From: Glandiceps talaboti
Taxonomy: Eukaryota; Hemichordata; Enteropneusta; Spengelidae
Assembly (NCBI RefSeq): GCF_964340395.1
Contig: NC_135563.1
Coordinates: 11,878,651 to 11,942,650, forward strand
Direction: 5' to 3'
Length of the DNA stretch: 64,000 bases
Shown here: in pieces, positions 1 to 47,675 of the stretch
How the letters are laid out: each line of letters starts with the position of its first letter
Position numbering within the stretch: the stretch's first letter is position 1
The notes under the pieces: model-generated
The model's input: only the letters and a program-made list of their open reading frames with translations
Database searches by the model: none
What the model was told of the DNA's origin: nothing
Position numbers and translations under genes: made by a program

Positions 1-1739
1 CTAAATTTAGAATTATAGTCTGTGTTTGATATTTTTTGTAGTATGCAGGCGTATAGAGATATTTGAAATCGATTATTAAGGTCAAGATCTGATATTCAGT
101 TGGTGAACCTGACCTATATATTCCATTTTTTTTCAAGGCAAGTAACACCTGCATTTTGCAATTTGACCTTGAAGATAAGTATCTAAGATGAATAGAATAA
201 AGGTCAGAACACTTAAAAATCATCACGAGGGATTTTGCCCTACATGATAAGGCTGCCTGCCACGTGAAAACATATATTTATCTCGCAATAGTGCTTGGCG
301 TTGTCCTATGTTCGATTGATGCCTTTCAGTGAAAAATAGCCAAATTTGAAAAGTCAAATAAAAGCGATTTTGGGTATCACGTAGTAATATCAAGACATTG
401 TTGTTCAGAAGTGTAGTTTAAGTGTCTACAACTATGTTCACATTATACGTATACAAGGAGCTGAACTTTGACCTTCATACCTTTCAACATATGGTAATGA
501 TGACATCGCCAGATCTAGACCGGCGTGCAGTTTTCTCCCTTTCTCTACATTATACAGAAAAGGACACATATCGTTTGAGGTGTTGTGGCGTCTTTGCACT
601 AAGTCGAAATTTTAATCAGATCGGATATCTCAAATATAGTAAACTAGTAACCCCAGCACAAATCACATTTTTAGCCAAAATGTAGGATGAGTCAGTTTTG
701 ACAACTTGAAAATCCAATGAATCAATAACCATCCCGATGAATGTTGCTTTGTGTTAATATCACAAATGTTGTGACAATTGTCAAGTGATTGAAATCGATC
801 ACTAGTTTGGCTGAACACGAATACGACGACAAGTGACGTACTATGATATTTGAAATAACTGCTCTAAAGTTGTAATATTGATCACGAAATATCCCATTTA
901 CTCGAAAACAAGTAGGAAGCTACGCACCAGTTTATCGTTTGTTTTGAAAAGGACTAGTTGCAATCTTTCTTATAGTTAAGTTCAATGAACATCTGGAGAA
1001 TTTTGAACTTCAAAGAACTCGTGGATCAGAGGATAGTTTTTCCTTCCAGAAAAGAGTACAATTACGTTGCTACATGTAATAGAGAGAACTATATCCCCCA
1101 CATGCATCTGAATTGACATCTACAATGAATGTTGCACAAGAGAGACTCTTTATGAGCTGTTTCCATGGTTACACTGATGTAGGACCTATTTTGAATATCC
1201 CCAAACATCTGCCTTCATTGGGTAGTGTCCCTTCCTACTCTTGTTACTTCTATAATGAATACTCGAATATACATACATTCTTTCTAGGACTCGAAAATTC
1301 CTTCAAAACGTACATTCAGCACGAAGGTTATATGTAACAGATAGACTATGTTAGCTAGCCAAGGGGAACTTGTCTCCAACAATTGATCACTGTGTGACTG
1401 ATGCTTGACATTTCACAAACAGATGTTGAAATCGATGCTGTAGAAATTGATACAATCTTACACACGTTTAATGATCTATCAACGGGCGCCTAGGATGCAT
1501 TACATAAGAACGAATAGATCTGTCAACATCGTGAATTAATAGCTGAATTCACTTAGATCCACTTACACTGGGTCCCTATAGGTCTCCCTGCATGCCAGCC
1601 TACCTGCCTGCCTGCCCGTGCCAGTATGTCTGTATGTACGTGTGTACTGCTTGCTTGTTTTTTTCACTCAACTTTAATAAAATGGCGGTTTAGTCTCACA
1701 GACAATGTTGTATAAACCCATTTTATATTTTAGCACCCA

Positions 1740-2660
1740 GTCAATGGGCTCCGTCTGTCCGTTCACCCAACCATAAAATGTCACTTCGCAGTATGCATCG
1801 GACTTCTTTCAAACCTGGTTCAAAGGTGACATGTCATATGGGACATATACATGAACCGAATGATGGCCATATTTATATTAAAAATTAACTCTTTACTGCA
1901 TACCCAACAAACTATAATGTATAGAGACTCCATTTAAGTGTCTACCCCTATATTATAAGATGCAAGCTTTCTTTTGAGCCCTTGACCTCCAGGGTCAATG
2001 ATAAAAATCAAGCCAAGTCTTGCCTATCACAGACAATTTGTAGTTTTTATAGATTGCCAATTTCTTTCAAATCATATTTACAAGTAATACACAAGTAAAG
2101 CACTGTACAAAAGCACTATTTGTTGGTGTTCATATCACTTTTACTGAATTGCACCCATATTTGTCCTAAAAAATCACAAAAAACCTGAATACATAGAGAC
2201 TTCATTGAAGTGTCTAACCCCATATAATCGCATGCATACTTTCTTGTAAGACACTGACCTTTGTCCTTGACCTTTAGGAGAGACCATACAACATTAAGCC
2301 ATTACTTGCGTATTCCAGTAACTCTGTATCAATTTTTTGTAGTTAATTTCTTTTAGATCATTCTATAAGTAATACAGGACAAGGTAAACAAATACACATA
2401 CATTACTTTGGTGTTCATTTCGCTCTTTGCTCAATGGCAGCCATAATTGTAGTGGACAATCATGATTTACCACATAACTCAACATAAATACATAGAAAGT
2501 CCATTCAGGTGTCTATTCCCATATTGCCATGTTTAACCGTTCTTTTGAGACATTAACCTTTGGCTTTCACTATGATATTCAGGTTCAACTATCGAAACCC
2601 GGCCATTTCCTGCATTATCACATCCACTTTATATTGATTTGTTGACATCCATTTCTTTTT
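1740..2660. repeat. Diverged tandem repeat, ~280-300 bp unit, with TGACCT motifs
   Basis: Three clear copies start near 1921, 2191 and 2492, each opening with TAGA(G/A)A(C/G)T.CATT..(A/G)GTGTCTA.(C/T)CC and followed by a TTCTTTTGAG..(C/T)TGACCTT block. A partial copy precedes them from about 1740. Identity between copies is moderate, so the array is old. Inverted relatives lie at 54130-54960. Confidence 0.6.
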
Positions 2661-4553
2661 AATCATGTCTCCATTCACTCACATAGAAAGAAAGTATTTG
2701 GGTGGGGTGGGGGTGGGTGGGGGCGGGGGTCTGTGTCTTGCTTTCTGATAAGGCAAGACATCATCACGAACTGAATTTGTTCATTATTTGCGAGAAAATT
2801 ACTGCCATAATCTAAAGTTGACACGTTACACAATGGTACAAACTTATGCAGTATTATATCATCATGGTAATTGACCATCTTTCTTTTCAGTTTGAATAGC
2901 TGCCATAGCTCAGAGGACTGACATGAAATGCTTACCATTCAAGACGACCTTCCGTTAAACAATAAAGAAAACATTAATTCACAGTATATAATGAACAGCT
3001 TGTCTAACTATTCGCACGGTTGGTATTCTGCCATATAAGGCTTATTGTTGGATTCTCCGAATACTCGTATTGGACTAATGGTTTGCTATTAGAAGTAGGA
3101 ACTTGAAAATCGATACATAATAAACCCACTTTTACCCAAAAAATCATTTAATAGGTGTTTCTATTGAGGTAAAATATATCTTTTTTAAAATCATATTTGT
3201 GTCATTAAATGTTAAGTTCGTGACCGTCTGCACGCAGACCTAACCATGTCTTCCATTTATCAACACTAACACAAATATTGGTGTTTACCCTGCGTGAAGT
3301 TCCTGCATTTTCTTGACCTTTCTTAATTTCCTTCGGTAATTAAAAGTAAATGTAACAAACAGCTGTACAAATATTGCATGGGGGTCAATTAGATTCAGGT
3401 TATTGAAAGCGGACTTCCTTATTTATAGTAGTTAGTACAGTCATATTTATGACTATTGAGTGAATGGCATTGAATCATCATTAATGCGCTTGCGTGACTT
3501 GGGAGAGTCATGGTATCTGTCTGATGTGTATGACCCGCGACACTAAAAATCACTGCTAATTTAATTTGACGAAAAATTACAAGGTCGAACATAACTTAAT
3601 TCCCGAGGGTCAACCTACTCGTTTCTACTCATCTCATCATACCTAATCACATGTCCGACTCGTGTCATTCGATTTTTGCACCATGTACTTGATACATTTT
3701 GTCATGTCAGTCTCGAAAGAGGTTGTGGGATTTCAGAATACAAATACAAAGTATAATGGTTATTGATGAAATAAATGTAAAGCCGATCACATGTTATACT
3801 TCTAACAGGGAAGAGGACTCTTTTCAACGACTCATACACATTATTTTGACATTACATCGCTCTAACTAAACAAGACGCAAGAATGGGATACATCGCTGTA
3901 GTAAATATTTACCTCGAAAGAATTTGACATCGGAGATTCCTTAGACAGAAATTAAACTATGCCAGAGCGTAAACGAAAGATCGAATACATACGTACTGTG
4001 GCATACAAGTATATGGTATTCAAACTCTCCAAATTCTTATCTAGACATGTCTGGTCACGAATTAATATTATTCTGTGTTGAAGTGTCATATGTAATTTTG
4101 TATTGTTCGCTCTGTACACGCCCTGTCCAGGCAGGAGCTACTTCTGTACCGTTCCTGGTTTTCAAAACTAATGAAATGTTTCTTGCTTAATTTAGGGGTA
4201 CACCATTTGATTTGGGGGGGGGGGAAGGGGGTGGAAAGCGGGAGGATTTTCGAGGAAAAAATTTTGCCTGTCAAAAATAGGAACATAAATATGCTGACGA
4301 ACTCAAGACAGAAAACAAAATGTTTCCAGGGTGTGAGCTATTAAAGCTACATTCATTGTTACCCCTTACTTTTGAAATAAGCTATATTTATAATGTATGT
4401 CTCCTGTTATGAGAAAATTCAATAGTTGCTCTTGTTGGGAAATCATTTTGGCTTATTTAAATTTGGAAACACTACTAAAAATGTCTTGGCCAGAAACACT
4501 TTACTGTTATTCTATATATATATATTAGAATTTAGTATTATCATTTAGCATTT

Positions 4554-4731
4554 CATATATCGCATCATATATATCACATCACATCATATCATATCATATC
4601 ATATCATATCATATCATATCATATCATATCATATATCATATATCATATCATGTCATATCATATCATATATCATATCATATCATATCATATCATATCATAT
4701 CATATCATATCATATCATATCATATCATATC
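4554..4731. repeat. (CATAT)n pentanucleotide microsatellite
   Basis: About 35 copies of CATAT with a few interruptions, in the 5' flank of gene A. Confidence 0.9.
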
Positions 4732-7700
4732 GTGAAACGAACGGCAACGATATAACCTTGGAGGCAGCTGTGTATTTACACCTCAATTTTCTACTGATTG
4801 TAAATATAGTCAGAGATCTCAAGTTTGTATATACGACTTTGAAATCTTACTAAATTTCATTTGAGGCTATACGAGGCCAGTAATTATAGGGCTTGATATC
4901 ACGTGCATTGTGTTACAAGGTCTTCATATTGTTGATGTGGTCTGCCCCGGATTTCTTACTGTGTATATATTGTCAAATTGTTTCCGATTCTACGCTGTCA
5001 TGAAATTTAATGATGGCCAATCTCTGCAGGATTTGTTATACGTTTTTCATCGTATAATTGCATGACTGTGTCAGGAAAACGTTTCAGAAGAGAATATATA
5101 TCGAATTAGCCTACTAATAGATTTGTTTGTCGGTGTATTAGTGCTGGCACAATTGCACAAATCATTGCATCAATTCGTCAGAAATAAAAGGAAACGCTGA
5201 AAATTGCTTGTTCATTTTGTTTGACAGTACCCTGGAAAGAAAGAAAATATTGGAACAGCTTCGCTGCACTGTCGTGTGCCAATCAGGTTTATAATGAGAC
5301 TGCTGAGTTCTTCAACGTAACGGTTACGATGTTTTCCTGACAGTGTTCGCTTTATCACCATCGGGTCGTCCTCTGGACTCTTTCGGAATCCATCGATATC
5401 ACCGCATTGATAAGCAATGATTTGAATAGAAAAAAATCAGCGAGATAGCTACACAAAAGGACGTACTTTACTTAACCTGACCATGGATGTATTAGGGGGA
5501 ATCTGACAAGCACCAGTCTAAGAGCTTGTAATCGTATTTGGTCCTGTAAACCATGGTCTTGGGGGCTAACAAAATGACATATTAGCGACAAACAATGGAT
5601 ATCTCCAGATCTTTCATTCATCTAACATATTCTTTATGGACAATAATGGCTCCATTCTTTCACAGTCGGTGATTTGAATAATAATACAGTAATCGCATGC
5701 CCCAAATTACAAGCGAGTTCAGACACTTTACTCGTCTTATAGCTTGTAAAGTTTCTCATAGCTTTGTTTAATAATTAGCCAAAACTCCTCTTTGTAGTCA
5801 CTGTGATCAGATACTGAAAAGGGATTGCATTCGGATGTCTTATATAAAATTCAAACAAGTTGGTTGACCAGGTCTATAATTTCCCGATATCAAATGCATT
5901 ATGGCTTACACTGACTTTGTCAGTTGTCCACGTACGAGTCGACATGGTCAGTCCCTCTATGAAAACTGTGAACGGGTAGAAACAATAGTGAAACACTTGC
6001 CCGTGTTTAATTTGATATACACTGTGAACAGGTGAACAATGAGGTATTCATTAAGTCCATAATTATATAATAAGGTTATGTGAACGGCCTTGTAAAAGTT
6101 TGTTTGACAGACACTATTTTTAATGCAAGAGAATTTCACTATTTGTACGAGAATTTTGACAATTGGTCAACATATCTCGTAGTTGATTGTTATTATTTCG
6201 TCGATTTGTTAGAGTCAGGTACGAAGTCACTAGAATAACCAAAGCTCGACGTACTTTCTAACTTTAAAGGTCGTTTTTACAGAAGTAATGATTTGTTTGG
6301 TTTTAACATAGTGGGTGAAAGGTTTTTAAGCAATTTTCCCTAACGGGTCCTGATGTTAATTCTGGAAGATGTGAAATGTGAATTATAGGGACTGTAGGGG
6401 AGTTTGATATATGTAAGCATACGCTGTCGTATGTTACAGTGTGTGTCAATGAACTAATGCACTGTAGTGAACCGTCAGCGGTATGCACAACAAAATACGT
6501 CACACCGTATCCATATATACATACATCCATAGCGACAGTGTTGTTGGTATTCCACGAAGTATATGGCAGAATTAGAATATACATGTATATAATATAACAA
6601 ATATTAAAGTATAGAATAAGGTAGTAATACAATGTTTATTTACCGCGGAAAAAATTTACTCCTTGTACAAAAAGGGAAATTTTTCTCGTCTGCATTTACA
6701 CTTTATCTGGAATCAATACCAAGTGCAATAAACTTCCGGTCTCTTGGAAACAGGAAAAGTCCCATAGACACAAGACTAATTTACGCCATGCTGGGAATGT
6801 GAACTGAGTTGTAACCACAGAGTCAGACTATCATGAGAGGGCTTCCTGAGTACGCCAAGGCCGACTGCACAATTCTGAATCATCAATTGAACGCGACACG
6901 CTGTCGAAGATCGCTTTCAATTCCTAGTTAAAGCCAAATGTTTTCATTTATTAGATACACATGTAGGCATATAAGCCTGATTTTCAGGTAATAAAGACCG
7001 TCTAACGAATTACAAACCGACATCCAAAACTAAGTAAAAATGAAAAATATAGTTGATTCCTATATCCGATTAATTTTTTCAATGTATCAACGTGCCAAGA
7101 TCAACAGACCTAATAGTATGTAGACATTACATAACCGGGTAAAATGTCATATTATTTATTTTTAAAATTAGCATTGCTAATTATTTATTTCAGTATCGCA
7201 AACAATCTATTTCCGTCGTATTTCTCATCGTACTTTAGAGTATCGAATTGCTGTTAAACGGCGCCAAGAAGGATACAATAATACCACTTGTAATATTCTT
7301 TGACAGTGTTAATGTCATGTCGTTGTTATGTCGATTATGCTTTTTCTGTCATGTCAGAAATGCTATTGGGGGCCGCTAAATGCTAAACACATTGTTTGTA
7401 TCTAAGGTACCTTGCAAGCAATTCAATTGACAAGTATGTCGGAATCAATTGCAATGTCTCCCTACTAAAGGTCGTTCGTTCTCCTTTCTAGTAGTAATTC
7501 GTCATAACGTATGACCGACTTCCGTTATTGTTCACTTTCAAGCGAATTCAAAACTACCAACAAAATGGTGTAAAAATTTTTATTCAAAGTGTGGTATTTC
7601 CGAGCATTGCCCCAAAATACGCCTTTATTTGAAAGGCCCGAAGTATGCACACCGTATCATGTTCCCTCAGGATGTTAATTCGACGTGACTTTCGTTATTC

Positions 7701-8146
7701 GTTTAACACATGCATTGTATGCACTGGTGGTGACAAAGGGCCATTTTACCCCCAGAGCGAGTGGTATGCTCCACGCGTTTCTAGTTAAGATGCAAAGAAG
7801 CGTAGATCAGTTGTCATTGTCCAATCGGTCACAGATGGAATTGAAACAGTTACAAACGATATTGAAGGTACTGCATCGCCACATCTCTTCGTTAGTAGGC
7901 CTGTTTATATTAACATGGCCAATATTTCAACTTTTTAAGTGGGATGAAGTTGGAGCTACCTATTTCTCGTCATTAGTATCTAAGAGTTTATTTCGATCTT
8001 GTTTCTCTACAGCCGTCTGTGCCATTCGAAGTTAAATCTGTGGTGTATTCGTCCCAGGGTCTTAGGTGTACACTGTTGGACTGTGCTACAACTATCTGAT
8101 TGCGTAAAAATAACCTAGCTACTGTTGTAAATGTGTGCGTTCTACG

Positions 8147-41352
<33,206 letters not shown>

Positions 41353-41463
41353 TGAAGCGATACCAGGAGAACTGGACCCTGAAATAGAGAGACATTACAC
41401 GTCATGTGCCTTGTTGGGGTTGTCACTATATAATATATATACATGCATGGAATCGAATTTTCA

Positions 41464-41469
41464 AATAAA
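41464..41469 (+). terminator. Gene A polyadenylation signal (AATAAA)
   Basis: A perfect AATAAA hexamer lies 112 nt after the stop codon on the coding strand. It is the first good candidate for 3' end formation. Confidence 0.6.
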
Positions 41470-41574
41470 CTTGTGAGAGGTTTGATGGCAACAACTCACT
41501 ACTTGTATGTATTCATATCAACATCACTTTATTACGAAATTGCCAGACTTTGTTATTAAACACTGAACAATTCA

Positions 41575-41960
41575 CAAGACCCCGGAAAATATCGATGAGA
41601 ATACCATGTATTCGGAAATTATCGGTTACAGCACCTCACTGGTATTTTTTTTTATATTAATGCGAGTACAATATATTCGGGAACTGTCGGTGACATTTAG
41701 AAATTGTCGGTGAGAGTACAAAATATTCGGAAAATGTCATTAGGGAATACAATATAATGAGTGAGAATTCATATATTCAGAAGCAGTCGATAGTAAGAGT
41801 AACGTATCTTCAACTATAGAGTACCGTACCTCAAATATGGCGGGGGGGGGGGGATGGACGAGTCGTCCATAGCCAGAAACAACGTGGAAAATGACGCCAA
41901 CTACTTCGGAAATTATCGGAAATAGTTCGTATATTCGTTGTCATGCAGAGGTGTACCACA
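41575..41960. repeat. Degenerate TATTCGGAAA-TGTCGGTGA repeats downstream of gene A
   Basis: Variants of (A/T)TATTCGGAAA(T/A)T(G/A)TCGGTGA.AGTACAATA recur at about 30-50 bp intervals, for example near 41583, 41609, 41668, 41701, 41728 and 41909. They begin about 100 bp after the gene A polyadenylation signal, so they are probably outside the mature mRNA. Confidence 0.5.
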
Positions 41961-42144
41961 CCAAACAGTCTTATAAATGAATGTTGTGCATTCAGGAAAT
42001 ACTCGAATTCAAGTTTGACGTTCGCCATCCGGTAGACGGTGTAGCCTTGGACAAAAATAATTCGTTGGACGATATGCACAAGACGTGAGTTTGTCGAAGA
42101 ACACTATACACAAGCGTCTGTGACATTCATACGATGACATATCT

Positions 42145-42334
42145 GGAGCACGTCTACAACATTCCCTGTTGCAAGAAGAGAAATCCTCGTGAAACTGCAA
42201 GACAACGTTGACATCGTTGTGTTACCGATAACAGTTTGAGGAGCACGTCTACAACATTCCCTGTTGCAAGAAGAGAAATCCTCGTGAAACTGCAAGACAA
42301 CGTTGACGTCGTTGTGTTACCGATAACAGTTTGA
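42145..42334. repeat. 95 bp direct tandem duplication
   Basis: Copy one is 42145-42239 and copy two is 42240-42334. The only difference I see is A at 42213 versus G at 42308. The near identity means a recent duplication. Short minus-strand ORFs that start alike (MQFHEDFSSCNREC) are a by-product of it. Confidence 0.85.
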
Positions 42335-43419
42335 GGAGTGAATGAATAATAATGTTTAATACGAGGTTGACTGCTTTAAAATGAAACATTTTCCAGGGAT
42401 TCTTTTTCAATATGGAATTTTGGATATTTATATCTATATTTTTTAAACTAAGCTGTATTCCATAATCGTATATTGAATTCTTTTTTCATACTAACGATTA
42501 TAGTTTGCTATACGATTTTATAATTTAGTATAATAAGCATGCTATAATATTTGCTTTAATTTGATTTTAAAAATTATGTATTCTGACAGAATGCTAAGTT
42601 GTTAATGTGTAGGACGCGACTTGTGTCATATCATGTCCATTAATTATATACGGTATTATAGGGTGAAACACCAGCTTGACTTTGCGACCAATCTTGCACC
42701 TAATTAAGGGGGCTTTTTGAAGGATATTTATTTTAGGATATTTATTTTAGCATTACACTCTTGTATCGTCCATGTAGTTCAAGTTGCCATTCCTCATTTA
42801 TTGCAAAGCTTGTCCTTACATTGATGATCAGGAGCTTTGAATATTTTTTTCCCGAAACCCGATAGGGTTTTGATACTTTTGTTCAGACAATATGCTCGAT
42901 TTGAAGATGACGGATTTGTCTAACATGGCAATTCGGTCACATATTGGTCACTGATAGATTTTGGAGTGTACAGAAGTTTACTTCGGAGTCTATAGTTAAC
43001 GCTTAGTTTGGTAAGATTGAGTACTCATGATCGACAAGGAATTTAACACATACTTCTTCTCTCTTCCTTTTATATAGTTTCTTACTGTAGAACTAAGAAA
43101 TGTTGTTTTCCTTGCTTTTACGTTATGCTCAATATTCTGGTCGTTGAATTTATGTCATTCACCTGTTTTAGGCATACAAAAATTCTCGCCTGACATTAGT
43201 ACACTTACATGTACAATGTGGACATATGTAAATGTGTGGTGACGTCATTTACTTACGTGAGAAAGTGAGAGATCAAGCGAGACATACGAAACTACGTCAC
43301 GCGTGTATAGTTTGTTCTAAAGTAAATGAAAGCAAATGTCTCGTCACATCCGAATGCGAATACACTACAAACACTAAGGGCAGCAACAGAACTAAAGCGA
43401 GCAACTTCAAAAGATTCAA

Positions 43420-43735
43420 TGACGGAATGTCTACTTAGCTTATCACTGGCGAAGTTACCATTGCCTGGGTTACTGGCACTGTTTTCCGACGGACAATTCC
43501 TTCTCCATTTGCCACAGACGAACCAAGCCCCTGTATTTATTTGGTCGTCTCAACACACGTTGTCCCTGTGGTATCACTTTTCTCTCTATCGATTCTAATG
43601 ATAGTTTCCTTTGTTACGTTTTTCACCTGTTCTTTTTTCCGTCTAGTTGCTCTGGCTTCGTCTTTATGAGTAATTTTCCTTTCATCGTCAGAACCATCTA
43701 CAAGCTCGTGAGTTTCGTACTGTTCTACCAACCCA
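43420..43735 (-). pseudogene. Possible decayed gag-like ORF fragment
   Basis: On the minus strand a highly charged frame (SDDERKITHKDEARATRRKK and following) runs from about 43731 to a stop at 43537. In another frame just downstream, near 43525, it is followed by WFVCGKWRRNCPSE, which resembles a CCHC zinc knuckle missing its first Cys and His spacer. The combination could be the end of a retroelement gag. The match is weak and the reading frames are broken. Confidence 0.2.
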
Positions 43736-44692
43736 GTCTAGGTCGGATTTGTCGGCCATATGAATACATTTATGCCTGTGTGCTGATAGCTCCGTGAATA
43801 CTGGTGGTTCGTTGTTCTTTCAAAGCGGATACTATATCTGACTCTGAGAGAACTCACGTTGGCTGCTTTCAATGCTTTGCTGTAAGCCTAGGAAAGTGGC
43901 GGTCATCAGCTTTTCAAGATCCAAAATTAGTGTTTCACTGCTTTTTCCGATGGCGTCTTGGACCTGTCTGTGCACGATGGATTTCAGAGTGCGTTTCAAC
44001 AGAAATAGTTAAACTGAATAAACGTGCACAGACACTAAGAGATCTAGAGACCGCTAGACTGCCGACAAACCGTGCATGCAACGACTTTAATACAACAACC
44101 ATACACCTGTCACACCTGGCGTTCCTACTCCTAATTGGCTGCTAAGCCATTTGAACCTGCTTGCGGATAAGACAACATTTTCCCGCCATTCGGTTTATAG
44201 CATTCTCTGTGGATTCTTCACTCAAGACTCATTCACCCACAGGATCAGTGATGAATGAGGTCAACTTGCCTTTGAATTAATATAAAGAGGTAAACCACCT
44301 TAAAAAAAACAAACCATTCAGTATTCGAAACACACAACTCACCATTGTAAATGTTGAAACTGATTAAGACATTTTTGAATTATGCTTTGTATATAGTCAC
44401 TTTACGTTCTGTATCATACTATTTGAATGTAACCTTTTAATATAACGAAAACTTTAATATTGGGTATCTCAGCGTGGAGGGCGCACTCGGGTCTGCTCCG
44501 TAGTGATTTTAAAATCGAATTCAAATCATACGTGTATAGGTTTGTCTTCTGAATTTTTAGAGACGCTGCTATAAGAAAGCATGATGATAAAAGAAAGCAA
44601 TTTATTGACAGCTAAACCTTGTCTGGGATTAAAATGCATTTACGTTATTTAATCATAGCTTCTTAATGGACATTCAAGATATTTTTTCTCAG

Positions 44693-44840
44693 TATGCCCC
44701 TGATAATGTGTACTATAACACGGGCATCAGTCAGGTAGCAAATCAGTTTTATATTTTTTCTGTTGTGATTGCAAAGACCAGCGACAAAAGCGACAAAGAA
44801 GTGACGCTAACAATGACATATAATAATAACAGATATATTC
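44693..44840 (+). CDS. Candidate internal exon of an unrecognised gene
   Basis: A 148 nt open stretch lies between a good acceptor (GATATTTTTTCTCAG) and a good donor (C|GTAAGC). It encodes YAPDNVYYNTGISQVANQFY, then IFSVVIAKTSDKSDKEVTLT and MTYNNNRYI, which looks beta-strand rich. It begins in phase 0 and ends in phase 1, which fits the candidate terminal exon at 49903. The residue mix and flanking signals look more like a real exon than chance, but no family is recognised and no upstream exon was found. It could be a relic. Confidence 0.35.
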
Positions 44841-45026
44841 GTAAGCAATAAACGATAAGCTTAGTAAAATAATGAATGTCTCTCGTATTATGTATAATGA
44901 CAACGAGTGTGAGTATTTCTCTATGACTTGTAAAGATTTGACTTTTTAAGAAAATGTAAATATTTCTAGGTGTGCTTTTTATACAATACACATTTCATTG
45001 ACAGACACATAGGTATAAATGTGAAC

Positions 45027-45814
<788 letters not shown>

Positions 45815-47675
45815 ATGTGATTGGAATTTAAATTAAGGTGTTTGTGCGCACGCGTGTGTGTGTAAAGAGTTTGGACGTGAAACACTGTCAAATCTTTGGT
45901 TGACGGACGCCAACTATTAGTTGCAAATCTGTCTCCTAGTCGTCATGTTTATCAAAGGCGTCGTTAATTTTTTTCTACCAGACTACAACTTGATCGTTCG
46001 TGTGACTATTTCAACTGAATATTGTAGGTATTACATAAAAACCTTATCGACCAGGTCTCGACATACAAATCAATAAAGGAAGTATTAGAGTGGCAAGCAT
46101 ACATTATATATAAATTCCATCCCTCATACAAGCATGTGTGGAGTAGCCTATGGGAAAAATTAATAGAATAGGAACGGTTAACATGGAGATCACTTGAGGA
46201 GTCAGACGCAATTTTTGTATGGATGAATGTTTTGTTTCCAAACCTTTTAAATAGGTCGTACAAAAGAAACCCCATCCTCACCGATGTTACATTTACAACA
46301 GTTTCAATATCAAAGACTTTCATTAACGAAATAATTGAAGAACTGTAGAATCACCAAGTTATTCATGGGTTGTAATTTGGAAAATGGACAATGAATATTG
46401 ACGTTTTAATTTACCAAAAAGATGGCTGATATGTCTCGTTATATGTATCTAGTTGCACATGAAATTCTAGAGCGGAAGTGCCCTTCTGCATTTAGTGTAT
46501 GACCGATTTCCTCACTGTCTGTCATGATTTGTAGTCAAATCTCTCTTTTCTAAAAAATATTAATCGCTCAAACCTTGAACAATATAATACTACCTACACG
46601 TACACATCGTCTCAAACTACATTGTCTTTTACGACACCGGCCAAGATGCACCATTGTTTCTTCTATGCGTCATTAGAAAAATATGGTATGGTTTGCGAGA
46701 ATGTATATAACCCTCACAACCGGAACCTCACGCTCCTACATTTTCTTGTTATCCATGGCTGCCCTCATCGGCTATTTGTGCCCTATCACAACATTTATGT
46801 CACATAGTCGCAATTGTTTTTGAAGTGCATTTTTGTGAGGCACGATGTTCGAGGTGTTGATAATAATTGACTTATCAGTAGAATACACCGATTCAGAATT
46901 TAAATATATTGCATTAAATTATGATTATATACAATTCAACCAAAACCTAGTGCAGCGCATACAAATCTAGAATTTGCATGTCAACCATCCGACCAGCGTC
47001 CCCTACAGACATTGCCACCAAACAGGTAGAAATTGTTATTCCAAATCGTAGCATTTATGAAACAATCTGGTCCTAAACACAATTGTTATCGTTTGTGTTT
47101 GAACGCTAAGGTATTCTGATAAGTCCAATATGGTTCCTACTTGAAAAACTTGACAGGAAGTAGTAACGGGTATTTACATCAACTTGCGCGCGCACAACTT
47201 TGCAACTTGAAATTCGACAAGTGTATCGTCCGATAACGATTCATTAACAAAACCTATATCGGGTAAGACCAATTTCCTCACCATTGGTAAATGATTCACA
47301 TCAATAAAAAAAACTACACACACTTTAACGAAAGAAGGTGTTTTATAAATGAATCATTTAAGGGTATTAGAATGCGAGACAAAGCACAGCTTTTACTTTT
47401 GAATGTAGTGTTGTTTATCCTCAATGTACAATACTGTAACAGCACAGACGTTCCTCTTGCAAACTACAGTGCAGTGTATTAGCGCTTCACAGGTTGAAAA
47501 CTCCATGATTACAACGACTATTCGGAACGCCCTCAATGGCGCAAAGCGATAAAACTTATTTTCAGTATTATAGGCTTTTATATTATATTAAAGTACTCAA
47601 TAATAATTGTACACTGTACTAATCCCAGAGCACAGCATAATACTGGTAATCGCAACGCTTGTCTATTCTTCCTAG

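Larger units (their letters stand above)
1..8146. other. 5' flank of gene A, no gene recognised
   Basis: Contains the diverged ~290 bp tandem repeat (1740-2660), G-rich patches near 2700 and 4210, and the CATAT array. Open frames here (for example 422-685 and 7685-8035) have no splice context, motif or protein-like pattern. The last few hundred bases should hold the gene A promoter, but I see no clear TATA box at a sensible distance. Confidence 0.6.

Noticed and set aside
7685-8035. 116-codon plus-strand ORF just upstream of gene A
   Set aside because: No family features and no splice donor joining it in phase to exon 2; exon 1 at 8147 gives a better signal peptide.
42009-42295. Two similar minus-strand ORFs starting MQFHEDFSS
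   Set aside because: By-products of the 95 bp tandem duplication.
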